Of a DNA stretch of 64,000 bases, positions 25,881-34,366 are shown piece by piece. Position numbers and translations under genes: made by a program. This stretch comes from Cohnella phaseoli (GTDB lineage Bacteria; Bacillota; Bacilli; Paenibacillales; Paenibacillaceae). The first letter of the stretch is position 1, and each line of letters starts with the position of its first letter. The stretch covers positions 1-64,000 of the forward strand of contig NZ_QRDZ01000021.1 of the NCBI RefSeq assembly GCF_003386235.1, given 5' to 3'. The notes below the pieces were generated by a model. The model had not been told where the DNA came from. It was given only the letters and a program-made list of their open reading frames with translations, and searched no databases.

Positions 25881-28800
25881 TTGGAGGTGGCGCATATTCG
25901 CGACAAACGATCCGGCCCGCCGACTGATCCCTACAGCGGCGGGCTTTATGCTGTGCGGCGGCTCGCGTTTTATTTGCGGGACCGGCGGCTGCTGATCGCA
26001 GGCTCGGCCGCGCTCGCCGTCCTATCGGCCGCGTTCGGGCTGGCGCCTTTTTTGCTTGTGTACGCAGCCATTGGTCTTATGCTTGAGCGGCCGGAATATG
26101 AAGGGGCTTCTACGGTCGCCTTGCTGGGCGGGGCAGCGGTCGCCGCCATCCTGCTCAAGACGTGGACGATGATCGGCTCGCACAATTTGGCGCATCGCAC
26201 CGCTTACGAGCTGCTGTACGATCTTCGGTTGGAGCTGGCGCGCAAGCTTGGCCGGCTGCCGCTCGGCTATTTCCAGAAGCGGGACACCGGGCAGCTCAAG
26301 CATACGATGCACGAGCAGGTCGAGCGAATCGAGGAAGGCGTCGCGCATCTGATTCCCGATTTCGCCGCATCGATCGCGGTACCGTTGGTCGCTTACGCCG
26401 CGATGTTCGCGATCGATTGGCGGTTGGCTCTGGCCGCATCGGCAGCTGCGCCGCTGTTGTTCTTCATGTACCGGACAGTGCAGCGCAAAATGAACGGCTA
26501 TCGTCATCGGTACGGGGAGGCGCAGGCGCGGCTCTCGTCGGCACTGCTTCGTTATGTGCACGGCATGAAAGTCATTAAGGCGTTCGCGCGCTCCGAACAC
26601 GCTTACGGACAATTCGCCGAAGCGGTGAAAGAAAGCGAACGAATGACGACCGGGCTTCATCTGCGGAGCTTGCCGCTCAAGTCGGCGACGGTCATCCTGT
26701 CGCGCGCTCCGCTGCTTCTTGTCCTGCCGCTCGGCACGTTCCTGTACGTCCGCAGCGAGCTGACTCTGGCGACGCTTGTATTCTTTATGCTCGTTACGAT
26801 GGGGATCGGCAAGCCGCTGCTTAAGCTGATGGGAACGGGAGGAATGGTGTCTTTCCGAATTGCCGCCGCCGTTCGCGAGGTCGGCGAGCTGCTGGACGAG
26901 GAGGAGCTTCAAGAACCGGAGAATCCGAAGCTGCCCGAGGGATGCTCGATTCGTATGGACAGAGTATCGCTCGGCTACGGAGACAGGAAGGTGCTGAGCG
27001 ATGTCTGTCTGACCGTGCCGGAAGGCAAGCTGACGGCGCTTGTCGGACCTTCCGGCGCAGGCAAATCGACGGTGGCCAAGCTGATCGCCCGTTTCTGGGA
27101 TGTAGACGAGGGCGGCGTAACCATCGGCGGCGCCGATGTGCGGGAGATGACGTCGGAAGTGCGAATGGCTAAGCTCTCCTTCGTGCTTCAGGATGAATTT
27201 CTGTTCGAGGAGTCGATTATGGAAAATATCCGCAAAGGTCGCGAGGAAGCGACCGATGCGGAGGTGATCGCCGCGGCGGAGCAAGCGGGCTGTCACGACT
27301 TTATCATGCAGCTTCCGCGGCAATACGACACTGTCGTCGGCGGGCATGGAGGGACGCTGAGCGGCGGGCAGCGCCAACTGATCGCCATCGCCCGCGCGAT
27401 CGTCAAGGATGCGCCGATCGTCATATTGGACGAGGCGACCGCCTTCGTCGATCCGGAGAACGAAGGGCGGCTCCGCGACGCCCTGTCCGCGCTTATGCGC
27501 GGGAAGGACGGCAGAGGCAAGACGATGCTTATGATCGCGCACCGTCTGTCGAGCATCGTTCATGCCGACCAGATTGTCGTCATGTCCGAAGGAACGGTGC
27601 GCGCAGCAGGTACGCATGCGGAGCTGTTGGAAGACTGCGAGCTCTATCGAAATATGTGGCAGGCGTATAATACGAGTCCTGCGATCGGTACCCGGAGCGG
27701 GGAGCGGGCATCGAGATCGACGGTTCAGACGCCCCCCCGAAGAGCCTCCGAGACGGAGCCGTCCGACGAAGATGCGTTCGCACTCGACTCGAACGAGCTT
27801 ACGCTCGGCAGGAGCCCGGTGGCGCTCTGGAAAGCGATCAAACGGTTGGCTGCCGGCTCCTTCCCGCAATTTCTCGGCAGCTTGCGCTGCGCCGCTCTGG
27901 AAAGTCCTTTTATCGCAACCGCGCCTTTATCCGCTGCGCTTGCCTTCTATGGCTTATGGACGGAAAACCTTACGCTCGCCTGGTCGGGGATCGGTCTTCT
28001 GGTTGCGTCGCTCGTCGGGCAGGGCGTGCTGTTTTATCTCGGTCACCGCCACGCCTTGCGTCTTGAAGGCGAGATTCGCGTCCGTCTGCGCACGCAGCTC
28101 GGCGTTCATCTCCGTCGGCTGCCGCTCGGTTTTTATGACAAGTACCCGGCTTCAACCGTGGAGAGTCGAATGCGGATGGACGCGCATAACAGCGCGCTGT
28201 TCCATACGATTGCAATTTCATCCGTCCGCGGGCTGCTGGTCGCGCTTCTCGTTTCCGGCCTGCTGCTGGCGCTGGATTGGAGACTCGCCTGCATCGCCTT
28301 GGCCGGCGTGCCGCTGTCTCTGGCCGTGACCGCGGCGGCCGACCGCAAATTCGCGGCGCTGCTCGACAGTCAGGACGAACCGCGCAAGGAAGCGAACAGG
28401 CGGATTACCGAATATATTCGCGGCGTACCGCTGATTCGGGCGTTCGGCCTGAAGAGTGCCCAACTTCGGCCCTTTATGAAGGCAATGGAAGAGTACCGCG
28501 ACCGCAGCATCGCCTTTAATCGGAAGCTGGCCGGTTATATCGCGCTGGATGGCGTAGCGTTCGAACTGGGCTTTGCCGCCGTATTGGCGGCCGGCGCAGG
28601 CCTGTACGCGCAAGGGGCGGTCGAACCGCTCACGTTGTCGCTTGTGCTGTTGCTGACGCTTGGCCTGTACGAGCCGCTGCCGCTGCTTGAGCTGGCCGGC
28701 TTCCGCCGCTTGCTGCAGCGGGCCTTGCGCAACCTGCGGGAGATTTTCGGCGCACCCCCGCTTCGCGAACCTGCGGCCGACGAGGAAGAGCTTCCGCAAG

Positions 28801-29585
28801 ACGGCGCCATCGCGCTGAAGCGGGTGGGCTTTTCTTACGGAGAGCGGCAGATTTTGCAGGGCGTTACGCTGCACATTCCGGAACGCCAAGTTACGGCGCT
28901 GGTCGGGCCGTCGGGGAGCGGCAAGACGACTTTGCTTAATCTGATCGCCCGCTTCTGGGACGTCGAGCAGGGCAGCGTCGCGATCGGCGGCGCGGATGTG
29001 CGGCAGATGCGCTCGGACACGCTGATGTCGCAGCTGTCTATGGTGTTCCAGGACGTTTATTTGTTTAACGATACGTTAATGAACAACATTCGCTTCGGAC
29101 GTCCCGACGCTACCGATGAGCAGGTGTATGCCGCCGCCCGAGCGGCATGCTGCGACAGCTTTATCCGCGAGCTGCCGCAAGGATACGACACGATGGCCGG
29201 AGAAGGGGGCGGAAATCTGTCGGGCGGCGAGCGGCAGCGGATCGCCATCGCCCGCGCTCTGCTGAAGGACGCTCCGATTCTGCTGCTGGACGAAGCGACG
29301 GCCAGCATGGACCCGGATAACGAGCTGCTGGTAACTCGCGCTTTGCAGGAGCTTGCACTAGGCAAGACAGTCGTCATGATCGCCCATCGGCTGCATACGA
29401 TTCGCAATGCCGACCGGATTGTCGTCATGGATCAAGGACGTGTCGCCGATGTCGGCGCGCATGAAGAACTGATGGGTCGCAACGAGCTTTACCGCCGCTT
29501 CTGGAATGAGCGGCTGCGGGCCGAAACCCGTACATGGAACGAGCATACACACAACTTACCAATCAAGGAGCATATACAATCATGA
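25881..29585 (+). CDS. Fused tandem ABC transporter (TMD-NBD-TMD-NBD), exporter fold, iron-regulated
   Basis: A 1,234-residue protein holding two complete half-transporters. TMD1 (about 35-310), NBD1 with Walker A GPSGAGKST (near 390), LSGGQ (near 492) and VILDEATA (near 514); TMD2 (about 650-930), NBD2 with GPSGSGKTT (near 1007), LSGGE (near 1112) and LLLDEATA (near 1133). Both sites keep the catalytic Glu and the switch His, so both look active. The fold is that of exporters, yet in Yersinia YbtPQ and mycobacterial IrtAB such pairs import siderophores. Here a Fur box, AraC genes and an overlapping binding-protein gene point to uptake. The start is unclear: TTG 25881 lies on the ribosome binding site, ATT 25896 has ideal spacing, GTG 25953 is also possible. 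Confidence 0.85.
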   Translation: MEVAHIRDKRSGPPTDPYSGGLYAVRRLAFYLRDRRLLIAGSAALAVLSAAFGLAPFLLVYAAIGLMLERPEYEGASTVALLGGAAVAAILLKTWTMIGSHNLAHRTAYELLYDLRLELARKLGRLPLGYFQKRDTGQLKHTMHEQVERIEEGVAHLIPDFAASIAVPLVAYAAMFAIDWRLALAASAAAPLLFFMYRTVQRKMNGYRHRYGEAQARLSSALLRYVHGMKVIKAFARSEHAYGQFAEAVKESERMTTGLHLRSLPLKSATVILSRAPLLLVLPLGTFLYVRSELTLATLVFFMLVTMGIGKPLLKLMGTGGMVSFRIAAAVREVGELLDEEELQEPENPKLPEGCSIRMDRVSLGYGDRKVLSDVCLTVPEGKLTALVGPSGAGKSTVAKLIARFWDVDEGGVTIGGADVREMTSEVRMAKLSFVLQDEFLFEESIMENIRKGREEATDAEVIAAAEQAGCHDFIMQLPRQYDTVVGGHGGTLSGGQRQLIAIARAIVKDAPIVILDEATAFVDPENEGRLRDALSALMRGKDGRGKTMLMIAHRLSSIVHADQIVVMSEGTVRAAGTHAELLEDCELYRNMWQAYNTSPAIGTRSGERASRSTVQTPPRRASETEPSDEDAFALDSNELTLGRSPVALWKAIKRLAAGSFPQFLGSLRCAALESPFIATAPLSAALAFYGLWTENLTLAWSGIGLLVASLVGQGVLFYLGHRHALRLEGEIRVRLRTQLGVHLRRLPLGFYDKYPASTVESRMRMDAHNSALFHTIAISSVRGLLVALLVSGLLLALDWRLACIALAGVPLSLAVTAAADRKFAALLDSQDEPRKEANRRITEYIRGVPLIRAFGLKSAQLRPFMKAMEEYRDRSIAFNRKLAGYIALDGVAFELGFAAVLAAGAGLYAQGAVEPLTLSLVLLLTLGLYEPLPLLELAGFRRLLQRALRNLREIFGAPPLREPAADEEELPQDGAIALKRVGFSYGERQILQGVTLHIPERQVTALVGPSGSGKTTLLNLIARFWDVEQGSVAIGGADVRQMRSDTLMSQLSMVFQDVYLFNDTLMNNIRFGRPDATDEQVYAAARAACCDSFIRELPQGYDTMAGEGGGNLSGGERQRIAIARALLKDAPILLLDEATASMDPDNELLVTRALQELALGKTVVMIAHRLHTIRNADRIVVMDQGRVADVGAHEELMGRNELYRRFWNERLRAETRTWNEHTHNLPIKEHIQS

Positions 29586-30586
29586 GAACCGCTAACCGAT
29601 TATCCGTTATGATCATCATCCTGCTGCTGACTGCTCTTGTCGCCGCTTGCGGGGGCAAGGTGAACGACGCTTCGCCTGCGCCAACAACGTCTGCGCCCGC
29701 CACCGAGACTGCCCAAGCTTCGTCGCCTGCGGAGAGCGCTCCCTATCCGAGAACGATCGTCGATTTCAAGAACAACAGCGTCGAACTGAAAACCGAGCCT
29801 CAACGCATTGCCGTAACCGACTACGTGATTTTCAGCCATCTCGTTTCTCTCGATTACTTCCCGATGGCTGCCAATATGTACGACTCCTACATTTCGATCA
29901 TGGAATCGATGAAGTCTCGTCTGCAGGGCAAGACCGTCGAAAACCTGGGAGAATGGGATGCAATCAACCTGGAAAAGACGGCATCGCTGTCGCCCGATCT
30001 GATTTTGTCGAGTACCTCGGATGCGGATAAGGTATACGAACAGCTTAACGCCATCGCTCCGGTGCTCTTCTACGATCCGGTCAAAATGGGCAACACCGAG
30101 ACGGACTGGAAATGGGGCGTTCGGGAGCTGGCCAAGGTCATTGCGCAGGAGGAGAAAGCCGAACAAGTCATTGCGGACACCGAGCAGGTCATGGCGGAGA
30201 AGAAAACCGAATTTGCCGCCCATGAAGGGAAAACCGTTGCCTTCTTCCTTTACTCCAAAGCCCGCGGCGGCTTTACTATGCAATCCTACACGGCGCTGAA
30301 GGTGTATTACGAAGGACTCGGCTTAGCTCCGGCCCTTCGGAACGAGGCGGTCGAGACGGTGTCCATGGAAGGCCTGGTAGACCTGGACCCGGATTATATA
30401 TTTGTTTTCGAGACGAACGGCTCTGTCGCCCAAGAGCTTGAAGAAATAAAAAACGACAAAGTCTGGAACGGTCTAAAAGCGGTCAAGAACGATCAGGTGT
30501 TTTTCGCCAACTTCTCCATGGCCGTCATGTCTCCCGTCAATATTTTGTATGGCATCGATGTGATAGATAAAGCTATGAATAAATAA
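29582..30586 (+). CDS. Ferric-siderophore binding lipoprotein 2
   Basis: A 334-residue class III binding protein. The signal peptide ends at the lipobox LVAACGG (Cys near residue 21), followed by a Pro/Thr/Ala-rich linker. The binding domain begins at RTIVDFKNNSVELKTEPQRI. The ATG overlaps the stop of the fused ABC gene (ATGA), and AAGGAG lies 11 nt upstream, so the two products are translationally coupled. Binding proteins do not normally partner exporter-fold transporters, which makes this pair notable. A terminator follows. Confidence 0.92.
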   Translation: MRTANRLSVMIIILLLTALVAACGGKVNDASPAPTTSAPATETAQASSPAESAPYPRTIVDFKNNSVELKTEPQRIAVTDYVIFSHLVSLDYFPMAANMYDSYISIMESMKSRLQGKTVENLGEWDAINLEKTASLSPDLILSSTSDADKVYEQLNAIAPVLFYDPVKMGNTETDWKWGVRELAKVIAQEEKAEQVIADTEQVMAEKKTEFAAHEGKTVAFFLYSKARGGFTMQSYTALKVYYEGLGLAPALRNEAVETVSMEGLVDLDPDYIFVFETNGSVAQELEEIKNDKVWNGLKAVKNDQVFFANFSMAVMSPVNILYGIDVIDKAMNK

Positions 30587-30599
30587 AAGGGAAGAGAGC

Positions 30600-30653
30600 A
30601 AACCCCGGAGTGGAACGGCGCCTTGAGGCGGAAGTTCCTCCGGGGTTTCTTTC
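30600..30653 (+). terminator. Terminator of the fused-ABC/binding-protein operon
   Basis: AAACCCCGGAG (30600-30610) pairs with CTCCGGGGTTT (30638-30648), followed by CTTTC. The loop is 27 nt with internal pairing. Confidence 0.88.
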
Positions 30654-30687
30654 ATCTCTATTACAATTGTATTGCAGAAATTGACGT

Positions 30688-30702
30688 TGAGAACGATTAT
30701 CA
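30688..30702. promoter_or_regulatory. Fur box 5
   Basis: TGAGAACGATTATCA, 14 of 15 positions of the 7-1-7 box, ends 6 bp before the first ATG of the reductase gene. Confidence 0.88.
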
Positions 30703-30708
30703 TTTACA

Positions 30709-31593
30709 ATGACGAATGTGGAGCTCTTTCCTGTTGAACAAGAGAGCCGATCGATTTTGTTGCCTGAACATTTCGTTCTATCCCGAGGAGGGCGCACATT
30801 GGCTAAACTGGACTTTAACAGGATGGAGAAGAGCTTTCATGTGATGATGGTGGAGCCTAAGGGCAGCATCTACTCGATCTCTGTAGCGCAATTGTTAAAT
30901 GTAAGGGACATGCAGACGTTTTTGGCCGTATATGCGCTTCAAATAGGAGCATTGGATCGGGCCGCCGCTGCCGCCTATTTTGTCCGACGCTTGGCAGGCG
31001 TGCTGTTGGCGCAGCAATATTTTATATCGATACATAATACGATAGTAGATTTCTCCCTTTCCAATCTCAAAGTCTACTTGACCGATCATGCGCTTGTCGT
31101 GTTTCAACCCCAGGTTTGGCGGGAGGAGACGGGGCCGGTCGAAGAGGACAAACGCGATCTTTGGCTGCTGCGGACGCAGAACTTTATGTTTGGCGAAGTA
31201 GCGCGTCCGCTGATCCAAAGCTTGTCCGCTCTGAGTCAGATGTGCGAGGAAGAACTGTGGGGCCAATTGCCGACCATGTTCTTGTGCCGCCTTAAGACGT
31301 TAAGCAGGGAGACGAACAAGCTGGAATATAGAAGGAGATTGGAGCACGACTTCTATTTTCTGCGTCAGAAGCTTCCGCCCTCCGTATTCCATCTTCCCTG
31401 CAACCCGTTCGACCATCAAGTAAAAATGGTTCCGCATATCGAGTTCCCGGATTTGCAAGTACAGCTTAGATCAGCTTGCTGTATGTATTATCGAACAGAG
31501 AGCGGCGTGTATTGTTATAAGTGTCCGCTGCTTAACGATGAGGATCGGGAGATTAGGCGGATGCTGCATAGGGCACAACGAAATTCCGTGTGA
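30709..31593 (+). CDS. FhuF-like ferric-siderophore reductase (2Fe-2S)
   Basis: A protein of up to 294 residues that should release iron from ferric siderophores in the cytosol. The C-terminus has the FhuF cluster motif Cys-Cys-x10-Cys-x2-Cys exactly (ACCMYYRTESGVYCYKC). The ATG at 30709 has no ribosome binding site and lies right against the Fur box; an in-frame TTG at 30799 with GAGGAGGG six nt upstream would give 264 residues and may be the true start. The Btr-like regulator gene follows after 39 bp, probably in the same transcript. Confidence 0.85.
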   Translation: MTNVELFPVEQESRSILLPEHFVLSRGGRTLAKLDFNRMEKSFHVMMVEPKGSIYSISVAQLLNVRDMQTFLAVYALQIGALDRAAAAAYFVRRLAGVLLAQQYFISIHNTIVDFSLSNLKVYLTDHALVVFQPQVWREETGPVEEDKRDLWLLRTQNFMFGEVARPLIQSLSALSQMCEEELWGQLPTMFLCRLKTLSRETNKLEYRRRLEHDFYFLRQKLPPSVFHLPCNPFDHQVKMVPHIEFPDLQVQLRSACCMYYRTESGVYCYKCPLLNDEDREIRRMLHRAQRNSV

Positions 31594-31632
31594 TTCACAT
31601 AGATGGAGCGAGGAGACAGGAGGGGGAGGAAA

Positions 31633-33270
31633 ATGAAGCTGGAGGACAAGCGACATCCGTTTTTCCATCGGACTCTGACGGTGATCAGAGAGAGTGTCAT
31701 AGTTACATTTGACTCGGAGCAGGGACAGGAGACGATAGAGCAGCCCGGCCATAGCCTTTTACTGGCGCTTAAAGGCAAGGGAGATATTTATATCAACAAT
31801 CGTCCTTCACAGCTCAGTCGAAATAAAGCGTTCGTCATTCCAGCGGGCACGATCACGAAGATTCGCAGCGACAGCGGCAATCCTCTGGCGGCTTATTGGC
31901 TTTCCTTCGATCTCTACCGCATGGGCAAGCAGAACGAGCGACAGATGATACTGGAACGGGAGTTGTCTTTTCCGCTTGAAGGGAGGCTTCATATCGGAGA
32001 CCCCGGCTCGATGGCGGCATCGCTGCGCAAGCTTGAGGCGATGGGACGTCATACAGAGGAGGACGGGGATCCGGCGCAGTATCAGCATATCGTTCAGGAG
32101 CTGTTCGATGCGTTGATGCAAGCCGGGCCTGTACCCTATGATGCGGACGAACCGATCCAAAGGACGATCCGGCACATGCAGCGCCATTATGCGGGCAGCC
32201 TTACGCTGCAGGACTTGGCGGCCATCGCCGGCTCGCATCCCACCTATTATTCGGCGCAGTTTAAGCGCAGGCTGGGCATAAGCCCCATCGACTATTTGAA
32301 TCGCTTGCGCCTCAATCGCGCCAAGGAGCTAATGCTCTCCTCGCACGACAAGATGAAGGATATCGCCCGGCTCAGCGGCTTCAGCGACGAGTTTTATTTC
32401 AGCCGCAGGTTTAAAGCCGGTTTCGGCATTCCTCCCACGTTTTATTTGAAAAACCATCAACCGAGCCGCATCGTTTCTCTATCCTCCCCCTATACCGATC
32501 ATCTGCTTGCGCTGGGAGTTCAGCCTTACCGGGAGGATACCCGGGAAGAGCTGGTTTCCGAGAGGAAGTGGATCGCCGCGAAGAAGGACGGCCTGGCAAG
32601 CTGGGAGCTGAGAAGGCGGGAGCTGCTCGCCATGAAACCGGACGTCCTCATCTGCAAGGAGCATATTTTGGCCGAAACGAGGATGTACATGGGAGATATT
32701 GCTCCGATTGTAACCGTCCCGTGGCTTAGGCTTGATTGCTTCGATCATATGAGAGAAATAGCGGTACTCACAGGGAAGGAGCAGCATGCGCGGGAATGGA
32801 TCGAGCGGTACGAGAGCAGGGCGGAGAAGGGCCGGCGACAGGTCGGACGGAAAATCGGGGGCAGCTCCGCGGCAATCTGCGTTGTTACCGAGAAGCAGGT
32901 CAGGCTGTACGGGGAACGTAATATCGGGCATGTCTTCTATCGCTCGCTGCAGCTTGCGCCGCCGGATATTGTCCGCAAGGAGATGGACAAGCATCGCGCA
33001 GGCACCGTGTTTAACTGGTTGACGATTGCGCCCGAACAATTCGATCGTTGCGATGCCGATTATTTATTCGTCCTCATAGAGCCCAACGAAGGCGCGGTCG
33101 CCAATTTTCATCGGCTACAGGCCGGCGAGAGCTGGCAGCGGCACTCTGCCGTCAGGAGTCGACGGGTTTATTCGTTGGATTGGCAGGAGTGGCTGCCCTA
33201 CTCGCCGTACTCCATCAGTCGCCAGTTGAACGGCGCTGTTGCCTTGCTCGCGGATACGGCATTAGGATAA
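31633..33270 (+). CDS. Btr-like AraC regulator fused to a siderophore-binding domain
   Basis: A 545-residue intracellular regulator. An N-terminal cupin-like region (about 1-150), an AraC HTH pair in the middle (about 185-285; LQDLAAIAGSHPTYYSAQF and MKDIARLSGFSDEFYFSRRF), then a FecB/FhuD-like binding domain without signal peptide (about 290-545, beginning PSRIVSLSSPYTDHLLALG). This is the layout of Bacillus Btr (YbbB), which binds ferric bacillibactin directly and activates its uptake genes. GGGGAGG lies just before the ATG at 31633. Its binding domain resembles the neighbouring binding protein 3 (KRIVSLSIPHTSNLLALG). Confidence 0.92.
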   Translation: MKLEDKRHPFFHRTLTVIRESVIVTFDSEQGQETIEQPGHSLLLALKGKGDIYINNRPSQLSRNKAFVIPAGTITKIRSDSGNPLAAYWLSFDLYRMGKQNERQMILERELSFPLEGRLHIGDPGSMAASLRKLEAMGRHTEEDGDPAQYQHIVQELFDALMQAGPVPYDADEPIQRTIRHMQRHYAGSLTLQDLAAIAGSHPTYYSAQFKRRLGISPIDYLNRLRLNRAKELMLSSHDKMKDIARLSGFSDEFYFSRRFKAGFGIPPTFYLKNHQPSRIVSLSSPYTDHLLALGVQPYREDTREELVSERKWIAAKKDGLASWELRRRELLAMKPDVLICKEHILAETRMYMGDIAPIVTVPWLRLDCFDHMREIAVLTGKEQHAREWIERYESRAEKGRRQVGRKIGGSSAAICVVTEKQVRLYGERNIGHVFYRSLQLAPPDIVRKEMDKHRAGTVFNWLTIAPEQFDRCDADYLFVLIEPNEGAVANFHRLQAGESWQRHSAVRSRRVYSLDWQEWLPYSPYSISRQLNGAVALLADTALG

Positions 33271-33338
33271 AAAAATCCAAAGGCTGAATCGTAAGATTTG
33301 CCATGGAGCCTCAAAGGGCAGCGCAGTATAATCAATGA

Positions 33339-33358
33339 CGATAATGATTATCATTATT
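33339..33358. promoter_or_regulatory. Fur box 6
   Basis: GATAATGATTATCATTAT matches the 19-bp Fur consensus at 17 positions; it contains CGATAATGATTATCA as a 14/15 7-1-7 box. It lies 28 bp before binding protein 3. Confidence 0.9.
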
Positions 33359-33385
33359 GATTACAGCTTATGGAGGCGTACAGAA

Positions 33386-34366
33386 ATGAAGAAGGGTTAT
33401 GTTCTGATTTGTTTATTGCTGCTTGTGTTTACGGTCGCATGTGGCGCGAATAACGCGAATAACGCTAGCAGTGCCAGTGGCGCTAACGACGGCAACGGGC
33501 AGCAGCCTGTCGCGGAAGGATCGCAGGGAGCCGCCGAATCTTCGGCCGCTCAGGAGAAACGAATCGTATCGTTATCGATTCCGCATACAAGCAACCTGCT
33601 CGCTTTGGGGATCAAGCCTTACGGAGCCGTTACGTAAGGCGGCAAAAACTTTCTGCCCCATGTGGCGGACATGCTGTCGGGAACGGTCAACCTGGGCAGC
33701 TCGCAGGAGCCGAATCTGGAGGCGCTTGTCGATGCGGCCCCGGATTTGATCATCGGGCAGGACGAGCTGATGAAAGGCAGCAGAGAAACGATTGAGAAAA
33801 TTGCTCCGCTGTATACGGTGCCCGTTTTCGGAGAGCTGAGCTGGCGCGATCAACTGGTCAAGCTGGGGGAAGAGCTTGGGCGTTCCCAAGAAGCGGCAGC
33901 GTTTCTCGGAGAGTACGATGCGAAATTGGCGGCGATCAAAGAAAAAGTGCAGCAGACAGTCGGCGAAGGCACGGTAATGGTGCTGCGAGTTATGCCGAAG
34001 GAGCTGCGCCTGTACGGATTGGATCGCAGCTACGGATCGCTGCTGTATCAGGATTTGGGACTGAAGCCGGTTGCGGGGCTGGAGAAGCTGGCGGAAGGAC
34101 CCGAGGCGATCTCGCGGGAGCTGCTGCCGTCGTACGATGCCGATCATATTCTGCTTGAAGTCGCGTCTTCCGACGATGCGCAGCAGTTGTATCGAGAGCT
34201 TAATGAAAGCGCGATATGGAACGGCATGAAGGCGGTCAAAGCCGGAAATATCCACATGATCGAACAGCAGCCATGGCTGGATTATTCGGCAATGGGCATG
34301 ATGAAGTCGCTGGAATTGGCGGAGACGCTGTTTGAAAAAGGATCGGCGGGAGGTGCGGGACAATGA
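33386..34366 (+). pseudogene. Ferric-siderophore binding lipoprotein 3, interrupted by a stop codon
   Basis: The reading frame encodes a class III binding lipoprotein (lipobox FTVACGAN; RIVSLSIPHTSNLLALGIKPYGAV), but codon 84 is TAA (33635-33637). The frame continues without shift through GGKNFLPHVADMLSG to a normal C-terminus at 34366. A Tyr codon (TAC or TAT) would fit there. Either the gene is inactivated by one point mutation, or the base is a sequencing error. An ATG at 33662 with no good ribosome binding site could give only a signal-less fragment. GGAGG precedes the first ATG by 9 nt. The DAHP-synthase-like gene overlaps the end by ATGA. Confidence 0.85.

Noticed and set aside
26022..27869. 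Long open frame (615 codons) on the minus strand inside the fused ABC gene
   Set aside because: It has the Arg/His/Gln-rich composition of an antisense shadow of GC-rich coding sequence, no family resemblance, and the plus-strand product is certain.
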